Positions 25,895 to 35,160 of a DNA stretch of 64,000 nucleotides are shown here, one piece after another. Position numbers and translations under genes: made by a program. Source of the stretch: JAMZMI01 sp039970095 (GTDB lineage: Bacteria > Bacteroidota > Bacteroidia > Cytophagales > Cyclobacteriaceae). Within the stretch, counting starts at the first letter, position 1. Each line of letters opens with the position of its first letter. Where the stretch lies: contig JBDVMP010000024.1 of NCBI GenBank assembly GCA_039970095.1, positions 50,489 through 114,488 on the forward strand. Direction: 5' to 3'. Below the pieces are notes generated by a model that was not told the DNA's origin, ran no database searches, and worked only from the letters and a program-made list of their open reading frames with translations.

Positions 25895-27877
25895 TTAATG
25901 AACATCAACGGCACTAGGCTCGATCCAGTTTCCGTCTTCCCTTATCAACTCTATCAATTCGTCCAGAGCCTTAGCTGAAGGTACTCCTCTTTTCATAACT
26001 TCTTTGCCCTTATACAAAGTGATCTTCCCTTTTCCTGATCCGACATACCCATAGTCAGCATCCGCCATCTCTCCTGGCCCATTGACTATGCAGCCCATGA
26101 TCCCAATTTTCACGCCTTTTAGGTGATCGGTTCGCTTTCTGATCATAGCTGTGGTTTCTTGTAGATCAAACAGCGTTCTGCCGCAAGATGGGCAAGATAT
26201 GTATTCTGTTTTGGTGATTCGGGTACGTGCGGCCTGGAGAATACCAAAGGAGATTTCATTGTACTTCTTGACAGTTGAAATATCTGCCACTGATTCACTC
26301 CTCAACATTATACCGTCTCCAAACCCATCAATCAAAAGTCCACCCACATCTGTTGCCGGATACATCATCATCGCATCTTCGTTGATGTCTCCATACGTTC
26401 TTTCCACAATGACAGGAGTTTGATTAGTGTGAAGGGAAAGTTTGAAAAAAGCATTTCTCAAGGCCGGCATAGCGTGTCTATTCGACGTTTTAAGTATCAA
26501 AACACAGTTAGAAAGCTTGCCCAGCTTACTCAGAAAATCTTCGTCAAGTTGATCTTCGAATGCAGAAATAAAATTAAGATTATCATGTAATTCCACATCC
26601 GAAAACTCCTCTTTTGTGAATAAAGGCAGGGCTTCCACTTTATTTTCAAGGTGCTTCCAAACATCATAATCTACAATCTCCCGAAGGCCATTAGGGAGCA
26701 TAAAATTAATTTTATGAGTACCTGAATACACATAGTCAGCTCCCAGATCATTCATAGTCCATTTATCCAGGGCAGGCAAATAAAAATGCCCCAGAGCCTT
26801 AAGATCTTCGATCTTGACTTCTGATTGCCTTGACAAATCGCCAATTACTCTGGGCACATTGCCTCCTCCAAAGTTGGCAACCTCGGCTGTTCTTCTTTTT
26901 TGATAATTGAATGGGTCATAATTGTCGTGATCAACCTCGGCTATTGGAGCATGAGCGGATCTCTCATTCAACCTATCGACAAGTATTTGACCGACAGGAG
27001 ACTCCACTTCTGGTTCTTCTGTGAGTGAAACTCTCACCGTATCACCGAGTCCATCTTCGAGAAGAGTTCCGATACCAAGAGCCGACTTGATACGTCCATC
27101 TTCTGCCTCGCCCGCTTCGGTCACACCAAGGTGTAATGGATATGGTTTCAACCCCTCCTCTTGAAGCTTTTGCACCAACAATCTGTAAGCCTGAACCATG
27201 ACCTGAGGATTACTAGACTTCATGGAGATCACCAGATCGTAGAATTCGTTCTTTTCGCAAATCCTGATAAACTCCAGTGCAGACTCCACCATACCCAGCG
27301 GCGTGTCTCCATATCGGCTCATGATTCGGTCAGAAAGGGACCCATGATTGGTTCCGATCCTCATCGCCGTGTTGTTGTCCTTACAGATTTTGACGAGAGG
27401 TGTAAATTTTTCCTCTATCCTATTCAATTCGGCCAGGTAAGCCACATCGGTATATTCTATCTCCTCAAACTTCTTTTTGTCAGCGTAATTCCCCGGGTTC
27501 ACTCTGACTTTCTCCACGATCTGCGCAGCAAGTTCGGCCGCATTGGGTGTAAAATGAATATCAGCAACCAAAGGAACATCAATGCCTCTGGCTCTCAATC
27601 CATCTCTGATTTGTCTAAGATTTTCGGCTTCTTTGATACTCGGTGCTGTGATTCGCACATATTCACAGCCAGACTCTACCATTCTGACAGACTGTGCTAT
27701 TGACCCTTCTGTATCCATGGTATCTACGGTGGTCATAGACTGAACCCGAATTGGGTTTTGGCCACCAAGCGGAACATTTCCTATTTGTACTTCTAAAGAC
27801 TTGCGACGCTGATAGCTTGTAAGTGACTCACAGTACCTGATTGTTTCGTCTATTTCGGAATCCACGGATTTCATCAA
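25895..27877 (-). CDS. ispG: 4-Hydroxy-3-methylbut-2-enyl diphosphate synthase (long form)
   Basis: Protein of 660 residues, the long IspG/GcpE form found in Bacteroidota, Chlamydiae and plants. It has an extra domain between the TIM barrel (RVQSMTTVDTMDTEGS near the start; VPLVADIHFTP; RVNPGNYADK) and the iron-sulfur domain. The 4Fe-4S ligands are in SCPSCGRTLFDLQ and MGCIVNGPGEMADADYG. The enzyme performs the reductive ring opening of MEcPP to HMBPP in the MEP isoprenoid pathway, so this organism uses MEP rather than mevalonate for isoprenoids. The start is at MMKSV; the first residues before RRKSLEVQIGNVPLG are variable in the family. The SDR gene ends nine bases upstream. Confidence 0.96.
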   Translation of the reverse strand: MMKSVDSEIDETIRYCESLTSYQRRKSLEVQIGNVPLGGQNPIRVQSMTTVDTMDTEGSIAQSVRMVESGCEYVRITAPSIKEAENLRQIRDGLRARGIDVPLVADIHFTPNAAELAAQIVEKVRVNPGNYADKKKFEEIEYTDVAYLAELNRIEEKFTPLVKICKDNNTAMRIGTNHGSLSDRIMSRYGDTPLGMVESALEFIRICEKNEFYDLVISMKSSNPQVMVQAYRLLVQKLQEEGLKPYPLHLGVTEAGEAEDGRIKSALGIGTLLEDGLGDTVRVSLTEEPEVESPVGQILVDRLNERSAHAPIAEVDHDNYDPFNYQKRRTAEVANFGGGNVPRVIGDLSRQSEVKIEDLKALGHFYLPALDKWTMNDLGADYVYSGTHKINFMLPNGLREIVDYDVWKHLENKVEALPLFTKEEFSDVELHDNLNFISAFEDQLDEDFLSKLGKLSNCVLILKTSNRHAMPALRNAFFKLSLHTNQTPVIVERTYGDINEDAMMMYPATDVGGLLIDGFGDGIMLRSESVADISTVKKYNEISFGILQAARTRITKTEYISCPSCGRTLFDLQETTAMIRKRTDHLKGVKIGIMGCIVNGPGEMADADYGYVGSGKGKITLYKGKEVMKRGVPSAKALDELIELIREDGNWIEPSAVDVH

Positions 27878-27886
27878 TTTTAAAAT

Positions 27887-28600
27887 TTACAAATCTCCTA
27901 ACTGAGGGCGAATGACAATATCCTCTACCACAGCTCTATCACTCAACAAATAGGCTGACAATATCATTGCTGAAACATCGTCAGCTTTCACAAACCTTTC
28001 TTCCGGCAAGTCCGCTCCTTCCCAACTCGCTGTAAATGTTGCGCCAGGAAGCACAGAAGAAACCTTGACACCATGCGGCTTCATCTCTTCTCGCAAAACC
28101 TTAGACATGCCGTACATCGCAAATTTACTGATACAATAAGATCCTCCATTGCTATATGCCACGGTAGAGGCTGTTGAACAAATGTTGAAAATATATCCGC
28201 TCTTCCTTTTTTTCATTTCTGAAATCAAGCCTCGCGTGACTCGATAAGCACTGTACAAATTGGTGTTTATTTGATCTTCCAATGTGCCGTCTTCTTCATT
28301 GTGAATTTCACCAGGAATGAATTTACCTGTATTATTCACCAGAACTTCCACGGGCTTGCCTACCATCTGTACAAACTCAACAAACTCTTCAGTAGCTTTT
28401 TTCAGAGACAAGTCTGCTTTGAATATGTGTACTTTATTATCAAACTCGGCTTCTATTTCTGACTTGAGTTGATCGAGATCTGCCTCGTTTCGGGCGCATG
28501 TAGCCACGGAAAAACCCTTAGCGGAAAACTCTTTCACTATGGCGCGTCCTATCCCCTTAGTTCCACCGGTAACTACTACCAATTTGTTACTATTTTCCAT
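27887..28600 (-). CDS. Short-chain dehydrogenase/reductase (SDR), 3-oxoacyl-ACP-reductase-like
   Basis: Protein of 237 residues, classical SDR length. It has the NAD(P)-binding TGGTKGIGRA (about 11-20), CARN suggesting NADPH preference, VNNTG (NNAG-type motif), serines in NICSTAST, and the catalytic pair in SYCISK (YxxxK). It reduces or oxidises a carbonyl substrate in the cytoplasm; the true substrate cannot be inferred. It heads the ispG transcription unit and is divergent from the mlaE-like gene with 95 bases between. Confidence 0.9.
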   Translation of the reverse strand: MENSNKLVVVTGGTKGIGRAIVKEFSAKGFSVATCARNEADLDQLKSEIEAEFDNKVHIFKADLSLKKATEEFVEFVQMVGKPVEVLVNNTGKFIPGEIHNEEDGTLEDQINTNLYSAYRVTRGLISEMKKRKSGYIFNICSTASTVAYSNGGSYCISKFAMYGMSKVLREEMKPHGVKVSSVLPGATFTASWEGADLPEERFVKADDVSAMILSAYLLSDRAVVEDIVIRPQLGDL

Positions 28601-28695
28601 AATTAAGCATTAAAGCGTTGATTGCTCGGGATTGTTTGAATTCTAATTGCTAATTTTCAGCAAAACTAAAGATAACCGGACGAAGAAATTCTTCA

Positions 28696-29427
28696 ATGAA
28701 GAAATTAGGGAAGTTTTTAATATTTATCGGCACCATGTTCGTGAGACGTGAGAGCTTTGGCTCCTACATCTCCCTCACGATTGATGAATGTATCAAGGTA
28801 GGCTACAATTCACTATTTATCGTCACCATTGTATCCGTATTTATGGGTGCTGTGACCACCATCCAAACTGCCTATAACCTGGTCAGCCCATTTATTCCTG
28901 ATTATGTAATCTCACTTGTGGTGAGGGATATGACCGTACTGGAATTGGCGCCAACTATCATGGCCATCGTTTACGCTGGAAAAGTAGGATCCAATATAGC
29001 CGGCGAGCTCGGCTCTATGAGAATCACCGAGCAGATCGATGCTCTTGAGGTAATGGGTATAAACTCCACCTCCTATTTGGTTTTACCCAAAATAATAGCT
29101 TCCATGCTTATGTATCCAATGCTGGTTGTACTTTCCGCCTTCCTCAGCATTTATGGAGGTTATCTGATCAGCTTAGCCACTGGAATCATTTCAGGGCACG
29201 ATTATATTTACGGAATCAGGTACGAATTCATTGAGTTCAACGTGACTTTCGCACTGATTAAGGCTTTTGTTTTTGCTTTTCTTGTTGCATCCATTTCAGC
29301 TTATAAAGGCTACTTCACCTCAGGCGGAGCTTTGGAAGTGGGTAAAGCTTCAACAGCTGCTGTAACTAACAGCTGTATCGCCATTCTTTTAGCAGATTAT
29401 CTTTTGGCTCAACTGCTCTTGTCATGA
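28696..29427 (+). CDS. mlaE: MlaE family ABC transporter permease
   Basis: Protein of 243 residues, the usual MlaE length, with about five hydrophobic segments. Conserved motifs of the family are complete: FMGAVTTIQTAYNL, ELAPTIMAIVYAGKVGSNIA, ELGSMRITEQIDALEVMGI. It is the inner-membrane core of a lipid (phospholipid or sterol-like) transport system of the outer membrane. The stop overlaps the ATPase start by four bases (ATGA type), so the two are translated together. A periplasmic MCE/MlaD partner is not in this window, which often lies further downstream in Bacteroidota; here an unrelated lipoprotein follows. Confidence 0.92.
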   Translation: MKKLGKFLIFIGTMFVRRESFGSYISLTIDECIKVGYNSLFIVTIVSVFMGAVTTIQTAYNLVSPFIPDYVISLVVRDMTVLELAPTIMAIVYAGKVGSNIAGELGSMRITEQIDALEVMGINSTSYLVLPKIIASMLMYPMLVVLSAFLSIYGGYLISLATGIISGHDYIYGIRYEFIEFNVTFALIKAFVFAFLVASISAYKGYFTSGGALEVGKASTAAVTNSCIAILLADYLLAQLLLS

Positions 29428-30167
29428 TAGAGGTTAAGGACATATATAAGCAATTCGGTGACAAAACGGTCTTGAAGGGAATAAGTGCTGTTTTTGAAAA
29501 AGGAAAAACCAATTTGATCATAGGATCGAGTGGAACAGGGAAAAGTGTACTACTCAAAAACATAGTGGGACTGATACAACCGGATCAAGGGGATGTGCTG
29601 TATGACGGCAGAGACTTCACACATGGAGATAAAGAGCTTCAAACTGAGATCAGGAGGGAAATTGGCATGTTGTTTCAAGGTAGTGCTTTATTTGACAGCA
29701 AGAATGTAGAGGAAAACATCATGTTCCCCCTAAATATCCTGACCACCATGCCCCAGGATGAAAAGCTGGACAGGGTCAACTTCTGCCTGCAACGAGTAGG
29801 TTTGGAAAATGCTAACAAAAAAATGCCCTCTGAAATTAGTGGTGGTATGAAAAAACGGGTAGGTATAGCGCGTGCCATTGTGAATAAGCCAAATTACCTA
29901 TTTTGCGATGAACCAAACTCCGGACTTGACCCTCAGACTAGTATCACAATTGATGAGTTGATTGCTGAGATTACGCATGAGTACGAGATCACTACAGTGG
30001 TGGTCACGCATGATATGAACTCGGTTGTTGAGATCGGTCAAAAAGTAATTTTCCTTAGCGAAGGGCACAAATTATGGGAAGGCAACAATCAGAATATTAC
30101 CAAATCAGATGTTAAGGCACTGAATGACTTTGTTTTTGCTAATCGGATGATGAAGCAAATCAAATAA
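29424..30167 (+). CDS. mlaF: MlaF-type ABC transporter ATP-binding protein
   Basis: Protein of 247 residues. Walker A GSSGTGKSVLLK (about 33-44), Q-loop region MLFQGSALFDS, signature EISGGMKKRVGIARA, Walker B YLFCDEPNSGLDP and switch histidine TTVVVTHDM are all intact, and the SALFDS sequence after the Q-loop is characteristic of MlaF. It powers the permease encoded immediately upstream (four-base overlap). Role: ATP-driven movement of lipids between the inner and outer membrane. Confidence 0.93.
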   Translation: MIEVKDIYKQFGDKTVLKGISAVFEKGKTNLIIGSSGTGKSVLLKNIVGLIQPDQGDVLYDGRDFTHGDKELQTEIRREIGMLFQGSALFDSKNVEENIMFPLNILTTMPQDEKLDRVNFCLQRVGLENANKKMPSEISGGMKKRVGIARAIVNKPNYLFCDEPNSGLDPQTSITIDELIAEITHEYEITTVVVTHDMNSVVEIGQKVIFLSEGHKLWEGNNQNITKSDVKALNDFVFANRMMKQIK

Positions 30168-30200
30168 CCCAACACTACTCTTTGAGTTAAACCTGGCTCC

Positions 30201-30773
30201 ATGCAAAGCCTCTCTACCACGCTGGCATATTTCATTCTGATTATGGGGTTGCTTGCTGCCATTTCTTGTAAAGATCCAAAAGAAGTTGATCAAAGAACCT
30301 TTATCGAGATTCTGGTAGATGAGTACAGAAACCGGGAATTAACCATTACGGCAGGAGAAGACACCTATAGCTTTGACCAAAGTTTCTATCCCGGCTTTGT
30401 AAACATAAACTCAGAAATTTTATCAGGAGGAAATAACAACTACTTACTTGGGATGACTTACGATTCGGGCTTTGGCCAGACGTATGGATTTATAGCTGGC
30501 ATGACACGTCCTGAGGATTTTGGCACTTATCCACTTTCATTCTTGCAAGGGTCAGTTGACGCATACTTTAACCCATATAATTATAACAACGATTACCTGA
30601 TTGAGAATTGCGAACCGATATCCTACGAGAGAAACGGTCAAATCAAAATTGCGCAATATGAAGATGGTTTTGAGTTTGAAATCATCTCAGACATGGTTCA
30701 GTACAACAAAAACTATGAGGTTGTAAATTGCAACAGCATACCCGTGCATATAAAAGGCCGGTTTTATAACTAA
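30201..30773 (+). CDS. Putative lipoprotein, unknown function
   Basis: Protein of 190 residues, family not recognised. The signal MQSLSTTLAYFILIMGLLAAISC ends in a lipobox cysteine at about residue 23. The mature part is beta-rich (LTITAGEDTYSFDQSFYPGF, TYGFIAGMT) and resembles small periplasmic beta-sandwich proteins of Bacteroidota, with no enzyme motif. It lies 33 bases after mlaF and 35 bases before the MFS gene on the same strand, so it is probably part of the mlaE-mlaF unit. A role as the missing lipid-binding partner of MlaEF is possible but has no sequence support. Confidence 0.65.
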   Translation: MQSLSTTLAYFILIMGLLAAISCKDPKEVDQRTFIEILVDEYRNRELTITAGEDTYSFDQSFYPGFVNINSEILSGGNNNYLLGMTYDSGFGQTYGFIAGMTRPEDFGTYPLSFLQGSVDAYFNPYNYNNDYLIENCEPISYERNGQIKIAQYEDGFEFEIISDMVQYNKNYEVVNCNSIPVHIKGRFYN

Positions 30774-30808
30774 ATTGGCAAACCAAACTCTAGCCCAGCT
30801 TAAGTAAA

Positions 30809-31978
30809 ATGCACAAAAACGTCTGGATCTTAACCATAGCACAGTCCTTCATGATGTCCCTGAATTCTCTACACGTTTTTGTTGGGGGGCTTGTGGGAAA
30901 CAAAATAGCTCCTTCGGAAAAACTGGCCACCATTCCTGTGGCTAGTATAGTAGTAGGCACAGCGCTGGCCACAGTTCCGATCACCATGGTCATGAAGCGA
31001 ATTGGAAGGAAGAAGACTTTCCTCATTGTAGCTGCTTACTCCTCTATCATATGTCTTTTGGCTGCTTATGCCATCAAAATTCAGAACTTCTATCTGTTTT
31101 CATTTTGTTCATTTTTGCTAGGAGTCTCCAGCGCTTGTGCTATGCAGTATAGGTTTGCAGCTATGGAAAGCGTGGATACTTCCATGCTTCCAAAAGCGGC
31201 CTCTATGGTTTTACTAGGTGGCATAGCTGCGGCATTTATCGGGCCTGAGGTTGCTGTATTCGGACAAGCTATATTTGAATCCGAATTTTCAGGGTCTTAT
31301 GTGTTGCTGTCAGGGCTTTTCATCATTGGTCTTCTTGTACTTACTTTCTTTCAAAACACCACAATCAAAGAATCTAGTATTGAAGCTCCTCAGCGGAGTT
31401 TGAAGGCCATCGCCCGGCAGCCTATCTTCTGGACAGCCGTGCTCGGGGCAACAATAGGCTATGCTGTGATGTCATTTATCATGACCGCTACCCCCGTGAG
31501 CATGCACGTGATGGATGGCCATTCCTTATCTGATACCAAATGGGTGATTCAAAGTCACATTGTGGCCATGTTTCTACCATCGCTGGTCACGGGCTCACTC
31601 ATGAAACGTTTTGGCATAGGGTCAATCATGATCACAGGACTTGTAGCTTACCTGATTTGTATTGCTTTTGCGTACTCAGGGCACATGATGCATCACTACT
31701 GGGTTTCATTGATTCTTCTCGGTGTAGGATGGAATTTCCTGTTTATAGGAGGCACCTCGCTGCTGCCTCAAGCCTACACCCCAGGTGAACGCTTCAAAGT
31801 GCAGGCTCTAAACGAATTTATTGTTTTTGGCTCACAGGCCATTGCAGCCTTATCATCCGGCTGGGCTGTATATGCTCTGGGTTGGGACAATTTACTCTTG
31901 ATCACATTGCCTATGATTGCCATTCAACTCGTAGCTATTGTAGTCTGGAAGCGTGCAAAACCTTTCAGAACCACTTAG
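30809..31978 (+). CDS. Major facilitator superfamily transporter
   Basis: Protein of 389 residues with about 12 hydrophobic segments, the normal MFS size. The loop between TM2 and TM3 carries MKRIGRKKTF, which matches the MFS motif G-x-x-x-D-R-x-G-R-R/K in its second half (RIGRKK). A second-half repeat is LMKRFGIGSIM. A cytoplasmic linker (IKESSIEAPQRSLKAIARQP) divides the two six-TM halves. It imports or exports a small solute; the substrate is unknown. The first ATG (30809) precedes a plausible first membrane segment and is preferred. Confidence 0.88.
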   Translation: MHKNVWILTIAQSFMMSLNSLHVFVGGLVGNKIAPSEKLATIPVASIVVGTALATVPITMVMKRIGRKKTFLIVAAYSSIICLLAAYAIKIQNFYLFSFCSFLLGVSSACAMQYRFAAMESVDTSMLPKAASMVLLGGIAAAFIGPEVAVFGQAIFESEFSGSYVLLSGLFIIGLLVLTFFQNTTIKESSIEAPQRSLKAIARQPIFWTAVLGATIGYAVMSFIMTATPVSMHVMDGHSLSDTKWVIQSHIVAMFLPSLVTGSLMKRFGIGSIMITGLVAYLICIAFAYSGHMMHHYWVSLILLGVGWNFLFIGGTSLLPQAYTPGERFKVQALNEFIVFGSQAIAALSSGWAVYALGWDNLLLITLPMIAIQLVAIVVWKRAKPFRTT

Positions 31979-32026
31979 CACAATTTCCCATACAGGGAAT
32001 CACATTCCAAGATCAATTGTTAATCT

Positions 32027-32578
32027 TTGTCTATCATTGACACTGTGAAAAGGCGAATAACCGGCATATTACTACTCCTTTTACTTCTAGCCCCATTTCT
32101 TGGGACTTATAGCTGGTTGCATTATCAAAAACACACCATCCGAAAATCGATCAAAAGAAAATTAATTTCCATTACCGAAAAAGAGGAGTTGGTGCTTCTA
32201 AAATTCAAAAAATCGGAAGTGAATTCTAAGGTGCGCTGGGAACACGCTAAAGAGTTTGAATATAAAGATGAAATGTATGACATAGTAGAGTCTAAAACTT
32301 TTGGTGACTCTATTCACTACTACTGCTGGTGGGATCATGAAGAAACCACCCTCAACCGCCAGCTAGACGATCTCCTTGCCAGTACACTTGGAGGAGATGA
32401 TAAAAGGAAAAACACAAAGAACACGCTCATTGTGTTTTTAAATTCTTTGTATTGCAATACACTACAATGTTGGAATACTTCACTATATGGTGAAGACATC
32501 AAGCACCTCAGTGCGGGTCTTTTGAAGCACTATCATTGTGACATCTCTCCTCCTTCTCCTCCGCCCAGGTTAATCTAA
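32027..32578 (+). CDS. Hypothetical membrane-anchored protein upstream of a TonB receptor
   Basis: Protein of about 183 residues; I cannot name the family. One N-terminal membrane segment (GILLLLLLLAPFLGTYSW) is followed by a soluble part containing LVLLKFKKSEV, WEHAKEFEYKDEMYDIVES and the conserved-looking YCWWDHEETTLNRQL. Proteins like this are commonly found just ahead of TonB-receptor genes in this group, by my recollection, suggesting a role in the same metal/haem uptake context. The listed start is TTG (32027). The in-frame GTG at 32045 gives MKRRITGILL..., an equally good or better start. Seventy-two bases separate it from the receptor gene. Confidence 0.65.
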   Translation: MSIIDTVKRRITGILLLLLLLAPFLGTYSWLHYQKHTIRKSIKRKLISITEKEELVLLKFKKSEVNSKVRWEHAKEFEYKDEMYDIVESKTFGDSIHYYCWWDHEETTLNRQLDDLLASTLGGDDKRKNTKNTLIVFLNSLYCNTLQCWNTSLYGEDIKHLSAGLLKHYHCDISPPSPPPRLI

Positions 32579-32650
32579 CCCTCATTTTAGATTATTTCCG
32601 GACACACCAACCGGATTTTAAATATTGGATTAACTAATTAAAACATAATA

Positions 32651-35053
32651 ATGCGTAGAATTTTGGCAGTATGCTTACTGCTGGGTGCTGGAGGTATATC
32701 CTGTGCTCAGACCATAATCATATTGGATAAAGAAACTGATCAGCCGATTGAACTGGCGACTCTGGCCAGTAGTAGCCCCAATGCTTTTGCTACCACGAAT
32801 TCGCATGGTGAAGTGAGCATCGCTCCATTCAAACCGGCTGAAAAAATACAAATACGATCTCTGGGATATGAGACCATCATCAAAAGCTTCGATGAGCTTG
32901 TAATGAACAAGGAAGTTCGACTGGAGCCAAGCTCGTTTACAATGGACGAGGTAGTTGTCTCCGCAAGCAAATGGAGCCAGACGTCCGGAGATATTCCTGT
33001 CAAGGTCATCTCCATTTCTTCAAAGGAAGCCACGCTACAAAACCCACAGACGGCAGCCGATCTGCTTGGTATTTCGGGTAAAGTCTTTGTGCAAAAAAGT
33101 CAGCAAGGCGGTGGAAGCCCGATGATTCGAGGTTTTGCGACCAACAGGCTCCTCTACTCCGTAGATGGCGTGAGGATGAATACAGCCATATTTCGAGGAG
33201 GCAATATTCAAAATGTAATTTCTCTTGATCCATTTGCAATGGAAAAGACTGAAGTCCTTTTTGGCCCGGGATCAGTCATATACGGAAGTGATGCTATTGG
33301 CGGTGTGATGAGCTTTCAAACACTCACTCCACAGTTTTCACTTGATGATAAGCCTTTGATCTCTGGCAAAGTCGTTTCGAGATTTGCGTCAGCCAACAAC
33401 GAAAAAACAATGCACTTCGATATGAATGTTGGCTGGAAAAAATGGGCAATGGTAACCAGCATCAGCTCCAATGAATTTGGAGACCTGAAAATGGGCAGCC
33501 ATGGCCCGGACGATTATCTGAGGCCTGTATATGTGGGCAGACAAGACAGCTCCGATGTGGTCATTACCAACAATAACCCTAAAATTCAGCGTCCATCGAG
33601 CTACTCACAAATGAACATGATGCAAAAGGTGAGGTTTCAACCAAATACAAATTGGGATTTTCAATATGCTTTTCATTACTCCGTAACATCGGACTATTCG
33701 CGCTATGATCGCCACCTGAGAGTTACAAACGGATTGCCCAGATACGGGGAGTGGTATTATGGGCCACAAAAATGGTTGATGAATAATGTGAGCATCTCCC
33801 ATACTAAAACCAATGCGGCCTATGACCAGATGACAGTAAGAATTGCTCAGCAGCAATTTGAAGAAAGTCGGATAGATAGATCCCTAAATGACTCAGAGCG
33901 TGCAATCAGGAAGGAGCAGGTGGCAGCTTACTCTGCCAATTTGGATCTAACTAAAACCTTGACTCCAGCATACACGATAACTTATGGAACAGAATGGGTT
34001 TTTAACGATGTTAAATCTATCGGAATAGATGAAAATATTGAGACTGGAATAAGAGCTGCGGGTCCTTCGAGGTATCCAAAATCAGATTGGAGTTCTTTTG
34101 GAGTATATCTGAACAATCAATACCAAGTTTTCGACGCATTGTTGGCACAAGTGGGCGTCAGGTACAGCCATTTCAAACTTTCAGCAGTTTTTGACAACAC
34201 TTTCTATCCTTTCACATTCTCAAATGCCAACATAAACGATGGATCTGTGACAGGGTCTTTGGGTTTTGTGTATCGACCAAAAGAAAACCTGGTCTTAAGT
34301 CTCAATGCAGGCACTGCTTTTCGCTCCCCTAATGTTGATGACATAGGAAAGGTGTTTGACTCTGAGCCGGGGGCTGTCACTGTACCAAACCCGAACCTAA
34401 AATCTGAATATGCTTATAACATTGATTTTGGAATAGCCAAGGTCTTTAATAAGGCACTCAAAATTGATCTTACGGCTTATTACACGATCCTAAATGATGC
34501 TATGGTAAGGAGAGATTTTCAACTGGGAGGACAGGACAGCATCATGTATGATGGCGTATTGAGTCAGGTACAGGCGATACAGAACGCTGCTGAGGCTCAT
34601 GTTGTGGGTATTCAGGCGGGTCTGGATTATGAAATTGGAGGCGGGTTTAGTCTTTCTTCAGATTTCAACTGGCAAGAAGGTAAAGAAGAGCAAGATGATG
34701 GAACCAGAAGCCCCTCACAACATGCGGCCCCCTGGTTTGGGGTATCAAGGCTTAAATACCGGGTTGTCAGCACGAACCTGGAACTAAATGCCCAATATTC
34801 AGGGAAAAAATCATTCAGCCAACTACCGATAGTCGAACAAGGCAAGCCTGAAATATATGCCACTGACACAAATGGAAATCCTTATAGCCCAGGTTGGTAC
34901 ACCTTAAATTTTAAAGCTTCCAACGAAATAAACAACACGATTACAATAAGTGCTGGCATTGAGAATATTACGGATCAAAGGTATAAGCCATACAGTTCTG
35001 GAATAGCTGGAGCAGGAAGGAATTTTATAATTTCAGCACAGGCAAGGTTTTAG
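32651..35053 (+). CDS. TonB-dependent outer-membrane receptor, haem/haemoglobin-receptor type
   Basis: Protein of 800 residues. A signal peptide (ending CAQ, about residue 19) is followed by a carboxypeptidase-regulatory-like domain (about 22-95: ILDKETDQPIELATL.. VRLEPS), a plug domain and a 22-strand barrel ending in FIISAQARF. The plug contains RGFATNRLLYSVDGVRMN, GNIQNVISLDPFAMEKTEVL and FGPGSVIYGSDAIGGVM, a combination typical of the TonB-haemoglobin/transferrin receptor family. A haem or metal-complex substrate is therefore likely, but not proven. It is the last gene of a plus-strand run and ends at the hairpin at 35105. Confidence 0.88.
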   Translation: MRRILAVCLLLGAGGISCAQTIIILDKETDQPIELATLASSSPNAFATTNSHGEVSIAPFKPAEKIQIRSLGYETIIKSFDELVMNKEVRLEPSSFTMDEVVVSASKWSQTSGDIPVKVISISSKEATLQNPQTAADLLGISGKVFVQKSQQGGGSPMIRGFATNRLLYSVDGVRMNTAIFRGGNIQNVISLDPFAMEKTEVLFGPGSVIYGSDAIGGVMSFQTLTPQFSLDDKPLISGKVVSRFASANNEKTMHFDMNVGWKKWAMVTSISSNEFGDLKMGSHGPDDYLRPVYVGRQDSSDVVITNNNPKIQRPSSYSQMNMMQKVRFQPNTNWDFQYAFHYSVTSDYSRYDRHLRVTNGLPRYGEWYYGPQKWLMNNVSISHTKTNAAYDQMTVRIAQQQFEESRIDRSLNDSERAIRKEQVAAYSANLDLTKTLTPAYTITYGTEWVFNDVKSIGIDENIETGIRAAGPSRYPKSDWSSFGVYLNNQYQVFDALLAQVGVRYSHFKLSAVFDNTFYPFTFSNANINDGSVTGSLGFVYRPKENLVLSLNAGTAFRSPNVDDIGKVFDSEPGAVTVPNPNLKSEYAYNIDFGIAKVFNKALKIDLTAYYTILNDAMVRRDFQLGGQDSIMYDGVLSQVQAIQNAAEAHVVGIQAGLDYEIGGGFSLSSDFNWQEGKEEQDDGTRSPSQHAAPWFGVSRLKYRVVSTNLELNAQYSGKKSFSQLPIVEQGKPEIYATDTNGNPYSPGWYTLNFKASNEINNTITISAGIENITDQRYKPYSSGIAGAGRNFIISAQARF

Positions 35054-35104
35054 TGAAGGTGAAAAATCAGGTTTAAAAGGCTGAATTACTTATGCTCAAC
35101 AAAG

Positions 35105-35146
35105 ATGTGGCTCCTGGTTTCTTCTTATGAAATTCAAGAGCCACAT
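35105..35146. terminator. Hairpin terminator between convergent genes
   Basis: ATGTGGCTC (35105-35113) pairs perfectly with GAGCCACAT (35138-35146), and is flanked by AAAG before and TTTTAAAA after. It lies between the TonB receptor (ends 35053) and the minus-strand outer-membrane gene (ends 35161), so it can stop transcription from both sides. Confidence 0.7.
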
Positions 35147-35160
35147 TTTAAAACTCAATG

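Noticed and set aside
27161..27703. Plus-strand frame of 180 codons opposite ispG
   Set aside because: ispG is certain from its Fe-S and TIM-barrel motifs; the opposite frame has no family features.
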